Shown here: piece after piece, positions 18,204 to 25,982 of the stretch
Layout: each line of letters begins with the position of its first letter
Numbering within the stretch: position 1 is the stretch's first letter
Assembly: GCA_045541475.1 (NCBI GenBank)
Contig: JAZQJI010000017.1
Location: forward strand, 1 to 64,000
Source: RGIG3077 sp045541475
Lineage (GTDB): Bacteria; Bacillota; Clostridia; Oscillospirales; Ruminococcaceae
Reading direction: 5' to 3'
DNA: 64,000 bases
Notes under the pieces: model-generated
Databases searched by the model: none
What the model was told of the DNA's origin: nothing
What the model saw: the letters and a program-made list of their open reading frames with translations, nothing else
Program-made: the position numbers and the translations under genes

Positions 18204-19388
18204 TCAATTATTCATCTTTATTATTTTTTCCGGATTGATTGCAGCTATTTTATCAAAAATATATTTGCATCGCATAAACGATTGCGTATTGTCCGTGCTG
18301 TATTTTGAAGCACCCGATTCAAATATTGCATACAACATTCCGTCAAGCTCATTAAAGCAGATTTCTTCAATCATGGGTGGTGTTTCAATAGTAGCAAGCG
18401 CGATGCCTTTTTTTAAAATTTTTGCAGGATTATCAGGATCAAACAATGGCAAATATACTCTCATTTCCGATACATAAGCGGATTTTCCAAAGTGTTTACT
18501 GCGTGTGTATGAACGGCTTAGCGCCATGTAAGTGCTGCCTTGCATTTCAAAAAAACACACGCCTTGACTACGGTTTGGCAAAACCAAAAAACTTTCGTGG
18601 TTAAGCTTATTTGCGCCGTTGCATTCTTTAAAAGCGTTGGTATCGTATGACATTAAGCAGCCGAAGGTGCTGTCCTTGTTTGAATGTTTTGTAAAAGTGC
18701 CAACCCAAAGTCTGTCGTTATAATAGGTGCAAAAACTTGCGCTATTGTTGATGTAGCTTTTTTCTATGTCGTTCAAATCAATAAAAGCGTATAAATTATT
18801 TTGATTATTAAGCTGTTTTATTTTCTCAAAAGCAATGCTGTAAATTATGCCGAAATTGGTGTTGTCATAGTATTCATCATCGGCGCAGATCCAAAGCTTT
18901 TCCCCGTCAAATGCAATGCCGCCTGCGTGTATTTTTACGGGTAGTTCTATCACACATTCAAGAAGTTTTGTCGTTGCATTAGTTAAATATAGTACCGAAC
19001 CGTTTTCACCGCTTGCATCATAAGCCGTTGTTATAAAATAATCCTCAGCAATACAAATCCCCTGCGGTACCATACTTGAACAATCTTTGCCGATAAAGGT
19101 GTTTTCAAGCCCGGGGATGTTGAAGGTAAGAGCTTTTTCAATTGTGGATATGAATTTGCTGTATTTTTTTATGGTTAATTCCAACTGTGATATTTTTAAT
19201 CTTGAGTCCGTCGTTGTGTATCCGTACTCTCTGCTCATTCTCACATCATCCTCCGCTGTTGATTCGCTGTTTTGGGTTGCGTTATTGCTATGATTAATAT
19301 ATACAAATCTGCCAATTGCCGTTATCGCTATTATGAGTACGCAAAAAACTGCGTAAAATGCTTTGCGTTTATTTTTGTTCATGCGCAC
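18204..19388 (-). CDS. exported protein of unknown function, propeller-like
   Basis: The protein (394 aa) has an N-terminal membrane segment (about 10-28) and a large outer domain. I recognise no family. Several blades of a beta-propeller seem visible as repeated strand-turn units: PQGICIAEDYFITTAYD, HAGGIAFDGEKLWICADDE, NSASFCTYYNDRLWVGTFT, SQGVCFFEMQGSTYMALS and IEEICFNELDGMLYAIFE. Each has the form 'G-hydrophobic, short turn, L/Y-W/Y-hydrophobic'. This suggests a five- or six-bladed propeller. The start is GTG at 19388 or ATG at 19382; AAGGAT is better spaced for the GTG. It is followed by the leucine-rich repeat gene and probably shares its transcript. Confidence 0.62.
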   Translation of the reverse strand: MRMNKNKRKAFYAVFCVLIIAITAIGRFVYINHSNNATQNSESTAEDDVRMSREYGYTTTDSRLKISQLELTIKKYSKFISTIEKALTFNIPGLENTFIGKDCSSMVPQGICIAEDYFITTAYDASGENGSVLYLTNATTKLLECVIELPVKIHAGGIAFDGEKLWICADDEYYDNTNFGIIYSIAFEKIKQLNNQNNLYAFIDLNDIEKSYINNSASFCTYYNDRLWVGTFTKHSNKDSTFGCLMSYDTNAFKECNGANKLNHESFLVLPNRSQGVCFFEMQGSTYMALSRSYTRSKHFGKSAYVSEMRVYLPLFDPDNPAKILKKGIALATIETPPMIEEICFNELDGMLYAIFESGASKYSTDNTQSFMRCKYIFDKIAAINPEKIIKMNN

Positions 19389-19444
19389 TCACATCCTTTG
19401 TATATACTTACTTTAATATTACCATTTTTGCGACAAAAAGTCAA

Positions 19445-19471
19445 ATAAAGCCCGACGTATTATGTCGGGCT
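19445..19471 (-). terminator. Rho-independent terminator, minus strand
   Basis: AGCCCGAC pairs with GTCGGGCT; on the minus strand the stem is followed by TTTATTTG. It closes the gene at 19495-20160, so that gene is transcribed apart from the two surface-protein genes further left. Confidence 0.8.
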
Positions 19472-19494
19472 GAAAAATTTGTATTATAACTGTT

Positions 19495-20160
19495 TTACAT
19501 CTCAAAATCATACTTTTCAATCAAATCTTTGTATAAATCCCTTTTTGGCACAACGTCATTGTAAACTCCAAAGTCAATCTGTGTCATGTCCTCGATAATT
19601 CTGTTTTCAGTTTTGCTGTCACCACGATTCACCGCCTTGATTAGTTCTTTGCTCGGTACGGGGAAGCATGTGTCCCCGATGCAGCTGTACGCTTGCTTAC
19701 TCTCATAATAACTCATGCAGAAAATACGCTGTTCACCAACGTTATACGGCTTTAAATCATCGTATTCATAAAAATAACCATCGTACTCTCCTCCGTATTC
19801 AGCAAGCTTTATATTCTTGCCTGCAATTAAATCGCCCCTTAAAACTTTGTCGATCTTTATAGTATAATATATGTATATTCCGCTGAGTGAATATTTGTTG
19901 TGCACAGCACCCTCGTCAAAGGTACATTCGGTTGGCGAACGCTCGGTTACCGTTCCAATGATTATAACATCATTATATTTTTCAACATCGGCTAAGTTGT
20001 AGCAAACAATTCTGTCGCTTTGCTGTCGGACAAGCTCAAGATTTTCAAGGTCAATCTGTTCTGTTTTTTTAGCCTGAGATTTTTCGCTTGCTCCATTTAA
20101 TCCGCACGAAACACCCAAAAGCATCATGGAGCAAATAATCATACAAAACAATTTTTTCAT
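19495..20160 (-). CDS. lipoprotein of unknown function
   Basis: The protein (221 aa from the chosen start) has a lipoprotein signal with lipobox LGVSC, then a spacer and one domain with strand-like segments (YNDVIIIGTVTERSPTECTFD, in parts IYIYYTIKIDKVLRGD, GEQRIFCMSYYE). The GTVTE...V-x-KVLRGD pattern resembles small extracytoplasmic beta-barrel domains found in many Firmicute lipoproteins, but I assign no family. The start at 20160 has AAAGGGTGG upstream; an in-frame ATG three codons earlier is worse placed. It is the first of three consecutive minus-strand genes for exported proteins. Confidence 0.6.
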   Translation of the reverse strand: MKKLFCMIICSMMLLGVSCGLNGASEKSQAKKTEQIDLENLELVRQQSDRIVCYNLADVEKYNDVIIIGTVTERSPTECTFDEGAVHNKYSLSGIYIYYTIKIDKVLRGDLIAGKNIKLAEYGGEYDGYFYEYDDLKPYNVGEQRIFCMSYYESKQAYSCIGDTCFPVPSKELIKAVNRGDSKTENRIIEDMTQIDFGVYNDVVPKRDLYKDLIEKYDFEM

Positions 20161-20309
20161 AAAAACCACCCTTTCAAAAGTTTAAAAACATCTTACATAA
20201 TATAAGTGTAAAAAAATGTGTAAAATGTTGCATTGAATCGAAAATAGTTTTGCTGATATTTAGTTTTGATATACGGATAAAAAAGTTTGCAAAAAACTTA
20301 AAAAAAGAC

Positions 20310-20338
20310 TTTACATTTGCATTTTTGTGTGATATAAT
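20310..20338 (+). promoter_or_regulatory. rpsO promoter
   Basis: TTTACA (20310-20315), 17 bases, TATAAT (20333-20338), about 105 bases before the rpsO start. Confidence 0.8.
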
Positions 20339-20349
20339 ATATACGCCAT

Positions 20350-20430
20350 AAACTTGGCTTGGGGGTTATGCCCGATTTTTTATGGGAGTTTTGCCTGCCC
20401 CTTGCTATGTTATTGGAGAATAATTTAAAC
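20350..20430 (+). promoter_or_regulatory. rpsO 5' leader, possible S15 autoregulatory RNA
   Basis: The leader carries G-rich and C-rich blocks (CTTGGGGGTTATGCCC and TGCCTGCCCCTTGC) that can pair with each other. S15 commonly represses its own mRNA by binding structures in such leaders, but the structural class differs between bacteria and I cannot match this one to a known class. The call rests on position and pairing potential only. Confidence 0.35.
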
Positions 20431-20442
20431 GAGGTGAAAAAA

Positions 20443-20709
20443 ATGCTTTTGAAAGACGAAAAGACTGCAGTTATCGAGGCTAACAAGCTTCATGAAGGTG
20501 ACACAGGTTCTCCCGAGGTACAGATTGCTATTCTCACAAGAAGAATCAACGACCTTACAGAGCACCTTAAGACTCACAAGAAGGATCACCACTCAAGACG
20601 TGGTCTTCTCAAGATGGTTGGTCGCAGACGTAATCTTCTCAACTATCTCATGAAGAAGGATATCAACAGATATCGTCAGTGTATCGAAAAGCTCGGTATC
20701 CGTAAGTAA
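20443..20709 (+). CDS. rpsO: 30S ribosomal protein S15
   Basis: A primary 16S rRNA-binding protein of the small subunit (88 aa). The family pattern is clear: [20 protein letters not shown] in overlapping parts, [19 protein letters not shown] and [10 protein letters not shown]. The start at 20443 follows GAGGTG; the frame is open upstream, but that part is the leader. Strong codon bias. It precedes pnp, the same order as in many bacteria. Confidence 0.98.
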   Translation: MLLKDEKTAVIEANKLHEGDTGSPEVQIAILTRRINDLTEHLKTHKKDHHSRRGLLKMVGRRRNLLNYLMKKDINRYRQCIEKLGIRK

Positions 20710-20722
20710 GAGATTTTTGCTT

Positions 20723-20765
20723 TCAAGAGAGCGGCATTATCTAATTGAGATATGCGCTCTCTTGA
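20723..20765 (+). other. long hairpin after rpsO without a T run
   Basis: TCAAGAGAGCG and CGCTCTCTTGA form an 11-base stem that continues inwards (GCAT/ATGC and ATCT/AGAT) with single bulges. No T run follows, so simple termination is doubtful. It may be an mRNA processing or stabilising structure between rpsO and pnp, as known from the rpsO-pnp transcript of Escherichia coli; here that is inference. Confidence 0.55.
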
Positions 20766-20862
20766 ACAGGATACTCTTTTGCAGTTATATCGGCAAACCT
20801 TTGGCAGACGGCTCATTTCCGACTGCCTTTTAAATTAATTAAAGGTTTTAATAATTGATGAA

Positions 20863-21053
20863 TCATGATATATGCACAACGCAAATTATCGTGAAACAAC
20901 AAAACGGGTTTAAAGAATTTAAATCCGAAAATGCTCCGCCGCGAGCACGGCGCAAAATGATGTATCACGATATGCACAACGCAAATTATCGTGAAACAAC
21001 AAAACGGGTTTAAAGAATATAAATCCGAAAATGCTCCGCCGCGAGCACGCGGC
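20863..21053. repeat. tandem duplication, about 80 bases at a 100-base period
   Basis: The sequence at 20871-20949 (from TATGCACAACGCAAATTATC to CCGCGAGCACG) is repeated at 20971-21049 with one visible difference (GAATTTAAAT versus GAATATAAAT). Each copy has an inverted pair near its left end (CACGATA...TATCGTG in copy 2, one mismatch in copy 1) and a GC-rich hairpin at its right end (GCCGCG-AGCA-CGCGGC in copy 2). It fills much of the 437-base gap between rpsO (ends 20709) and pnp (starts 21147). The rest of that gap holds the hairpin at 20723 and the pnp ribosome-binding site. No convincing gene lies in it on either strand. Confidence 0.9.
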
Positions 21054-21146
21054 AGTCCGAGGTCAGAGGACAAAATACAGAAACTTTCTGTGTTTTCTCG
21101 TCTGTTCTCGGATAAAATCAAAAAATCAATGAAATGGAGAAAAAAG

Positions 21147-23264
21147 ATGTTCGAGAATTACAGAACTTTTGAAACAACCTTTGCCGGCAGACCTCTTGTT
21201 GTGGAAACCGGCAAAACTTGTGAGCTTTCAAATGGCTCATGCTGGGTTCGCTACGGCGAAACAGTTGTTATGGCAAACGTTACAGCAAGCGCAAAACCCC
21301 GTGAAGGCGTTGATTTCTTCCCACTTTCAGTGGATTATGAAGAAAAGCTTTATTCCGTTGGTAAAATTCCCGGTTCTTTTACAAAGCGTGAAGGTAAGCC
21401 TTCCGATAAGGCTATTCTTACAAGCAGAATGGTTGATAGACCTATCCGTCCTTTCTTCCCTAAGGATATGAGAAACGACGTTTCTGTTGTTATGACCGTT
21501 CTTGCTGTTGACCCTGATAATTCACCTGAAATTGCAGGCATGATTGCTGCTTCCATTGCTATTTCTATTTCCGATATTCCGTGGAACGGACCTATCGCAG
21601 GTATCTCTGTTGGTCTTGTAGATGGCGAAATCGTACTCAACCCCACACTTGAACAGCGCGCAAATAACGACCTTGTTCTTACCGTTGCAGGTACAATGGA
21701 AAAGGTCTGCATGATTGAAGCAGGTGCTAATGAAGTTCCTGATGATATCATGCTTAAGGCAATTATCGAAGGTCATACAGAAATTAAGAAGATGGTTGCA
21801 TTTATTGATGATATCAGACAGCAGATTGGTAAGCCCAAGTTTGCTTTTGAATCTAAAGAAGTTGATCATGAACTCTTTGATGCTATTGAAGCAATGGCTG
21901 CTGAAAAGGTTATGTTTGCTCTTGATACAAATGATAAGAATGTACGTGAAGCTCGTCTTGCACCCATTGTTGATGAAATTCACGCTGCATTTGATGAAAA
22001 ATATCCCGAACAGATCGGCATGATCGATGAAGCAATTTACAAATTGCAGAAGAAGATTGTAAGAAATTGGCTCTATGAAGGCAAGCGTGTTGACGGTAGA
22101 GCAATTGACGAAATTCGTCCTCTTGCTGCTGAAGTTGGTCTGCTCCCCAGAGTGCACGGTTCCGGTCTTTTCACAAGAGGTCAGACACAAGTTCTCACAA
22201 TCGCAACATTAGGCCCTATCTCTGAATCTCAGAGAATTGATGGTCTTGATGAGGAAGACTCTAAGAGATATATGCACCACTACAATTTCCCGTCCTACTC
22301 CGTTGGCGAAACAAAGCCTTCAAGAGGTCCCGGACGTCGTGAAATCGGTCATGGTGCTTTGGCTGAAAAGGCACTCGTTCCCGTGCTTCCTTCCGTTGAA
22401 GAATTTCCTTATGCAATGCGTCTTGTATCAGAAGTTCTTTCAAGTAACGGTTCAACATCTCAGGGTTCTATCTGCGGTTCTACACTTGCCCTTATGGATG
22501 CAGGCGTTCCGCTTAAAAACCCCGTTGCAGGTATTTCCTGCGGTCTTATCACAAAGGAAGACGGCTCATACGCAACAATGGTTGATATTCAGGGCCTTGA
22601 AGACTTCTTTGGCGATATGGACTTTAAAGTTGGCGGTACAAAGGACGGTATCACCGCAATTCAGGTTGATATCAAGGTAGACGGCTTGACATACGAGATT
22701 ATCGCAGAAGCATTTGAAAAGACAAGAAAAGCAAGAATGTATATTCTTAACGAGATTATGCTCAAGGCTATTCCTGAGCCTCGTGACAGAGTAAGCAAGT
22801 ATGCACCCAAGATGCTTCAGACAAAGGTGCCCGTTGATAAGATTCGTGAAGTTATCGGTCAGGGTGGTAAGGTTATTCAGAAGATTTCTGCTGACTGTGA
22901 AGTTAAGATTGATATCGAAGACGATGGCAGCGTATTTATCGCAGGTATCGACTACGATAAGGCAAACAAGGCTTTGCAGATTATCCACACTATCGCTAAC
23001 GATCCCGAAATCGGAGCTATCTACAAGGGTAAGGTAACAGGTATTAAGGATTTCGGCGCATTTGTTGAAATTGCTCCGGGTAAGGAAGGTATGGTTCACA
23101 TTTCTCAGCTTGATACACACCGTGTTGAAAAGACTGAAGATGTTGTTTCCATGGGCGATGAAGTTATAGTAAAGGTACTTGAGGTTGATAAGGTAAGCGG
23201 TAAAATCAGACTTTCCCGTAAGGAAGCTTTGGCAGACCTTGAAGCTAAGAAAAACGCTGAATAA
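21147..23264 (+). CDS. pnp: polyribonucleotide nucleotidyltransferase (PNPase)
   Basis: A phosphate-dependent 3'-5' exoribonuclease of RNA decay (705 aa). Two RNase PH domains surround a helical linker, followed by a KH domain (VDKIREVIGQGGKVIQKI) and an S1 domain (GAIYKGKVTGIKDFGAFVEI). FTRGQTQVL and the SNGSTSQGS segment of the second catalytic core are intact. The start at 21147 (MFENYRTFET) matches the family and has TGGAGA six bases upstream. The frame is open to 20991, but that part lies in the tandem duplication and is not coding. The duplicated element is therefore in the pnp leader if transcription starts at rpsO. Confidence 0.97.
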   Translation: MFENYRTFETTFAGRPLVVETGKTCELSNGSCWVRYGETVVMANVTASAKPREGVDFFPLSVDYEEKLYSVGKIPGSFTKREGKPSDKAILTSRMVDRPIRPFFPKDMRNDVSVVMTVLAVDPDNSPEIAGMIAASIAISISDIPWNGPIAGISVGLVDGEIVLNPTLEQRANNDLVLTVAGTMEKVCMIEAGANEVPDDIMLKAIIEGHTEIKKMVAFIDDIRQQIGKPKFAFESKEVDHELFDAIEAMAAEKVMFALDTNDKNVREARLAPIVDEIHAAFDEKYPEQIGMIDEAIYKLQKKIVRNWLYEGKRVDGRAIDEIRPLAAEVGLLPRVHGSGLFTRGQTQVLTIATLGPISESQRIDGLDEEDSKRYMHHYNFPSYSVGETKPSRGPGRREIGHGALAEKALVPVLPSVEEFPYAMRLVSEVLSSNGSTSQGSICGSTLALMDAGVPLKNPVAGISCGLITKEDGSYATMVDIQGLEDFFGDMDFKVGGTKDGITAIQVDIKVDGLTYEIIAEAFEKTRKARMYILNEIMLKAIPEPRDRVSKYAPKMLQTKVPVDKIREVIGQGGKVIQKISADCEVKIDIEDDGSVFIAGIDYDKANKALQIIHTIANDPEIGAIYKGKVTGIKDFGAFVEIAPGKEGMVHISQLDTHRVEKTEDVVSMGDEVIVKVLEVDKVSGKIRLSRKEALADLEAKKNAE

Positions 23265-23283
23265 TAATCTATTTGGTTAACTT

Positions 23284-23322
23284 AAACGCTGCGGATATTT
23301 TTACATTTCCGCAGCGTTTTTT
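23284..23322 (+). terminator. Rho-independent terminator after pnp
   Basis: AAACGCTGCGGA pairs perfectly with TCCGCAGCGTTT, followed by T residues. Confidence 0.93.
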
Positions 23323-23339
23323 GCTGATTATTCATTTAG

Positions 23340-23400
23340 TTTACATAGAATTAACATTGGTACGATTACAGAATTAACATTAAATAACATATAATTAACA
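23340..23400 (+). promoter_or_regulatory. candidate PHO box upstream of the Na/phosphate transporter
   Basis: Direct repeats of a TTAACA-like hexamer: TTTACA 23340, TTAACA 23351, ATTACA 23365, TTAACA 23374, ATAACA 23384 and TTAACA 23395. Most intervals are 10-11 bases. This is the pattern bound by PhoP-type response regulators in Firmicutes (tandem TT-A/C/T-ACA repeats on one face of the helix). The gene it precedes and the regulator pair two genes on both fit phosphate control. No clear -10 element was located, so the exact promoter is uncertain. Confidence 0.65.
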
Positions 23401-23462
23401 TAAGCAAGTGTGTGCAAATTTTGTCACATTTTGTAGTATTAACATATTATTTTGGAGTAATT

Positions 23463-25220
23463 ATGAGTACAGTAATTTTTGCAATTCTTCAGCTTTGCGG
23501 TGGCCTTGCGTTCTTCCTGTATGGCATGAATATTATGTCTTCCGGTCTTGAAAAGGTTGCAGGCAGTAAACTTGAAGGTCTTTTGAAGAAAATGACGTCA
23601 AATCCTTTCAAAAGCCTTGTGCTTGGTGCGGGTATAACTATTGCAATTCAGTCATCTTCTGCAATGACAGTTATGCTTGTTGGTCTTGTAAACTCAGGTG
23701 TTATGACGCTTCATCAAACAATTGGCGTTATAATGGGTTCAAACATAGGTACAACACTTACAGCCTGGCTTCTCTCAATGACAGGTATTGAAAGCGATAA
23801 TTTCTTGATAGAATTGCTCAATCCTGAGAAATTTTCGCTCATTCTTGCGCTTATCGGTATACTTTTTATGATGGTTTCTAAATCTGATAAAAAGAAAAAT
23901 CTTGGTACAATTTTTATCGGGTTTACCGTTTTAATCTACGGAATGGATATGATGGGACAGGCTGTTGAACCCTTAAAAGGCAGCGAAAAATTTGCTGAAA
24001 TTCTCACAATGTTCAACAATCCTATTCTTGGTGTTCTTGTTGGTGCAGTGGTTACAGGTGTTATTCAAAGCTCAGCTGCTTCTGTTGGTATGTTGCAAAC
24101 TCTTGCTATGAATGGCGGTATTACTTATGGTATGGCTATACCTATTATTATGGGACAAAATATCGGTACTTGTGTTACCGCGTTGCTTTCCAGCATTGGT
24201 GTAAGCCGCAGTGCCAAAAAGGTTTCTGTTGTGCATATTTCGTTCAATCTTATCGGTACTGCTGTTTGTCTGATTTTGCTTTATGGAATAAATGTGTTTG
24301 TTGATTTTGCTTTTCTTGACTGTGGTATTGATGGATTTGGCATTGCGCTTGTGCATTCAATATTCAATGTTGCAACAACAATGATGCTTCTGCCCTTTAC
24401 AAAACTTCTTGAAAAAATTGCAAATACAGTTATCAAGGATACCGAAGGCCACGAAAAGTTCAGCTTTGTGGATGAGCGTCTTATTGCAACTCCTTCAATT
24501 GCTATCGCAGAATGTAACAATAAAGCTATTGAAATGGCTACCATTGCGCATGATACTTTAATTGATGCTATCATTCTTTCAAATGATTATGATGTAAAGT
24601 TGCGCGAAAAAATTCTTGCAAACGAAGATTTGCTTGATAATTACGAGGATAAGCTTGGTACATATCTCGTAAAACTTTCTTCTAAAGCTCTTTCTGCTGA
24701 AGATAGTCATCTTGTTGCAAAACAGCTTCATACTATCGACGATTTTGAGCGAATAGGCGACCATGCCGTAAACATTCTTAAAACCGCTGATGAAATGTAT
24801 GAAAAGAAGATTTCGTTCTCGCAGGGTGCTATGCGTGAATTGGGCATTCTCAAAGATGCCGTTACAGAAATTCTTGATATAACAACGCAGGCATTTGTTG
24901 AACATGATTTAGATCTTGCTAAAAAGGTTGAACCTTTAGAACAGGTAATTGACGTACTTATCAGCGAAATCAAGTCTAAGCATATTGTACGTTTGCAGGC
25001 TGGTAACTGTACGATTGAACTTGGTTTTATCTTGTCTGATACATTGAATAACTACGAACGTGTTTCCGACCATTGTTCAAATATTGCCGTAGCTTTGATT
25101 GAAACTGACCATGATGAATACGCAACACATGGATATCTTAATGAATTGAAGAATTCAGGCAATGTTCAGTTTGAAAATTATTACCGCGAATATTCTCAAA
25201 AATACAGAATAGAAGTTTAA
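23463..25220 (+). CDS. Na+/phosphate cotransporter family protein with PhoU domain
   Basis: A membrane transporter of the NptA/PNaS type (585 aa). The two inverted transport repeats each carry the family Q-S-S motif (AIQSSSAMTVM near 60-70 and VIQSSAASVGM near 200-210), with about eight to nine membrane segments up to residue 325. The C-terminal 240 residues form a PhoU-like helical domain (QLHTIDDFERIGDHAVNI and YERVSDHCSNIAVAL). The start at 23463 is set by TTGGAG five bases upstream; an earlier in-frame ATG adds an unsupported tail. The upstream PHO-box-like repeats and downstream regulator pair suggest phosphate import under phosphate control. Confidence 0.92.
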   Translation: MSTVIFAILQLCGGLAFFLYGMNIMSSGLEKVAGSKLEGLLKKMTSNPFKSLVLGAGITIAIQSSSAMTVMLVGLVNSGVMTLHQTIGVIMGSNIGTTLTAWLLSMTGIESDNFLIELLNPEKFSLILALIGILFMMVSKSDKKKNLGTIFIGFTVLIYGMDMMGQAVEPLKGSEKFAEILTMFNNPILGVLVGAVVTGVIQSSAASVGMLQTLAMNGGITYGMAIPIIMGQNIGTCVTALLSSIGVSRSAKKVSVVHISFNLIGTAVCLILLYGINVFVDFAFLDCGIDGFGIALVHSIFNVATTMMLLPFTKLLEKIANTVIKDTEGHEKFSFVDERLIATPSIAIAECNNKAIEMATIAHDTLIDAIILSNDYDVKLREKILANEDLLDNYEDKLGTYLVKLSSKALSAEDSHLVAKQLHTIDDFERIGDHAVNILKTADEMYEKKISFSQGAMRELGILKDAVTEILDITTQAFVEHDLDLAKKVEPLEQVIDVLISEIKSKHIVRLQAGNCTIELGFILSDTLNNYERVSDHCSNIAVALIETDHDEYATHGYLNELKNSGNVQFENYYREYSQKYRIEV

Positions 25221-25230
25221 TAATAATAAA

Positions 25231-25265
25231 GCACCGCTGCCGAAAAAACTTTTCGACAGCGGCGT
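25231..25265 (+). terminator. hairpin between the transporter and the response regulator
   Basis: CCGCTG.CGAAAA pairs with TTTTCG.CAGCGG with one mismatch. The T run is poor (GCGTTGCTGATTT), so it may only reduce transcription into the regulator genes. Confidence 0.5.
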
Positions 25266-25298
25266 TGCTGATTTATTTAAAAAGGGGGATAATGGTAT

Positions 25299-25982
25299 AT
25301 GATTTACCTTCTTGAAGATGATAACAGTATCAGAAAACTTGTTTGCTACACCCTGAATAATAATTTGCTTGAAACAGAAGGATTCAGCTTGCCTTCAGAA
25401 TTTTGGACAGCAATGAAAACAAAACTGCCTGATTTAGTTTTACTTGATATAATGCTTCCTGAAGAGGACGGTTTGGAAATATTGTCTAAACTCCGCAAGA
25501 ATCCACTTACAGCGAGCATTCCTGTAATAATGCTTACCGCCAGGGCAACTGAGTTTGATAAGGTTATCGGACTTGATTCGGGCGCTGATGATTATATAGC
25601 AAAACCCTTCGGAATGATGGAACTTATCTCCCGTATAAAAGCAGTAATGCGTCGTACGCGTGAAGAAAAAAAGGCCTTAGTTGAGTATACAATCGGCAAT
25701 ATGTATGTGTGTCCTTCAAAACACATAACCAAAGTTAACGGCGAAACTATAACGCTTTCTTTAAAAGAATTCAATCTTCTTTGTCTTCTTCTTGAAAAAA
25801 ACGGCTGTGTTGTAACAAGGGATGAAATACTTAATACAGTATGGGGATATTCCTTTGATGGCGAAAACCGTACTGTTGATGTTCACATACGCAAACTACG
25901 CCAAAAATTAGGCGATGCAGGTAACTGCGTTGAAACAGTAAAGGGTGTTGGCTACAAGATTGGGGTTGGCGCAGGTGTATAA
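25299..25982 (+). CDS. OmpR/PhoB-type response regulator
   Basis: The protein (227 aa) has a receiver domain with acidic pocket E6-D7-D8, phospho-acceptor D50 in LLLDIMLPEEDG, and conserved Thr/Lys (MLTAR, YIAKPF). A C-terminal winged helix follows (LSLKEFNLLCLL, then NRTVDVHIRKLRQKLGD). It overlaps the start of the histidine kinase gene by 8 bases. Given the neighbouring transporter with PHO-box-like repeats and PhoU domain, a PhoB/PhoP role in phosphate response is likely; this is inference from context. Confidence 0.9.
   Translation: MIYLLEDDNSIRKLVCYTLNNNLLETEGFSLPSEFWTAMKTKLPDLVLLDIMLPEEDGLEILSKLRKNPLTASIPVIMLTARATEFDKVIGLDSGADDYIAKPFGMMELISRIKAVMRRTREEKKALVEYTIGNMYVCPSKHITKVNGETITLSLKEFNLLCLLLEKNGCVVTRDEILNTVWGYSFDGENRTVDVHIRKLRQKLGDAGNCVETVKGVGYKIGVGAGV

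Noticed and set aside
20813..21121. A 102-codon minus-strand frame between rpsO and pnp
   Set aside because: It runs through both copies of the tandem duplication, so its protein is itself an internal repeat, and it has no good start signal. I treat the region as a structured non-coding repeat.
20991..21146. 52-codon extension at the N-terminus of PNPase
   Set aside because: It is encoded by the duplicated leader element and is not part of the PNPase family; MFENYRTFE at 21147 with its own ribosome-binding site is the normal start.
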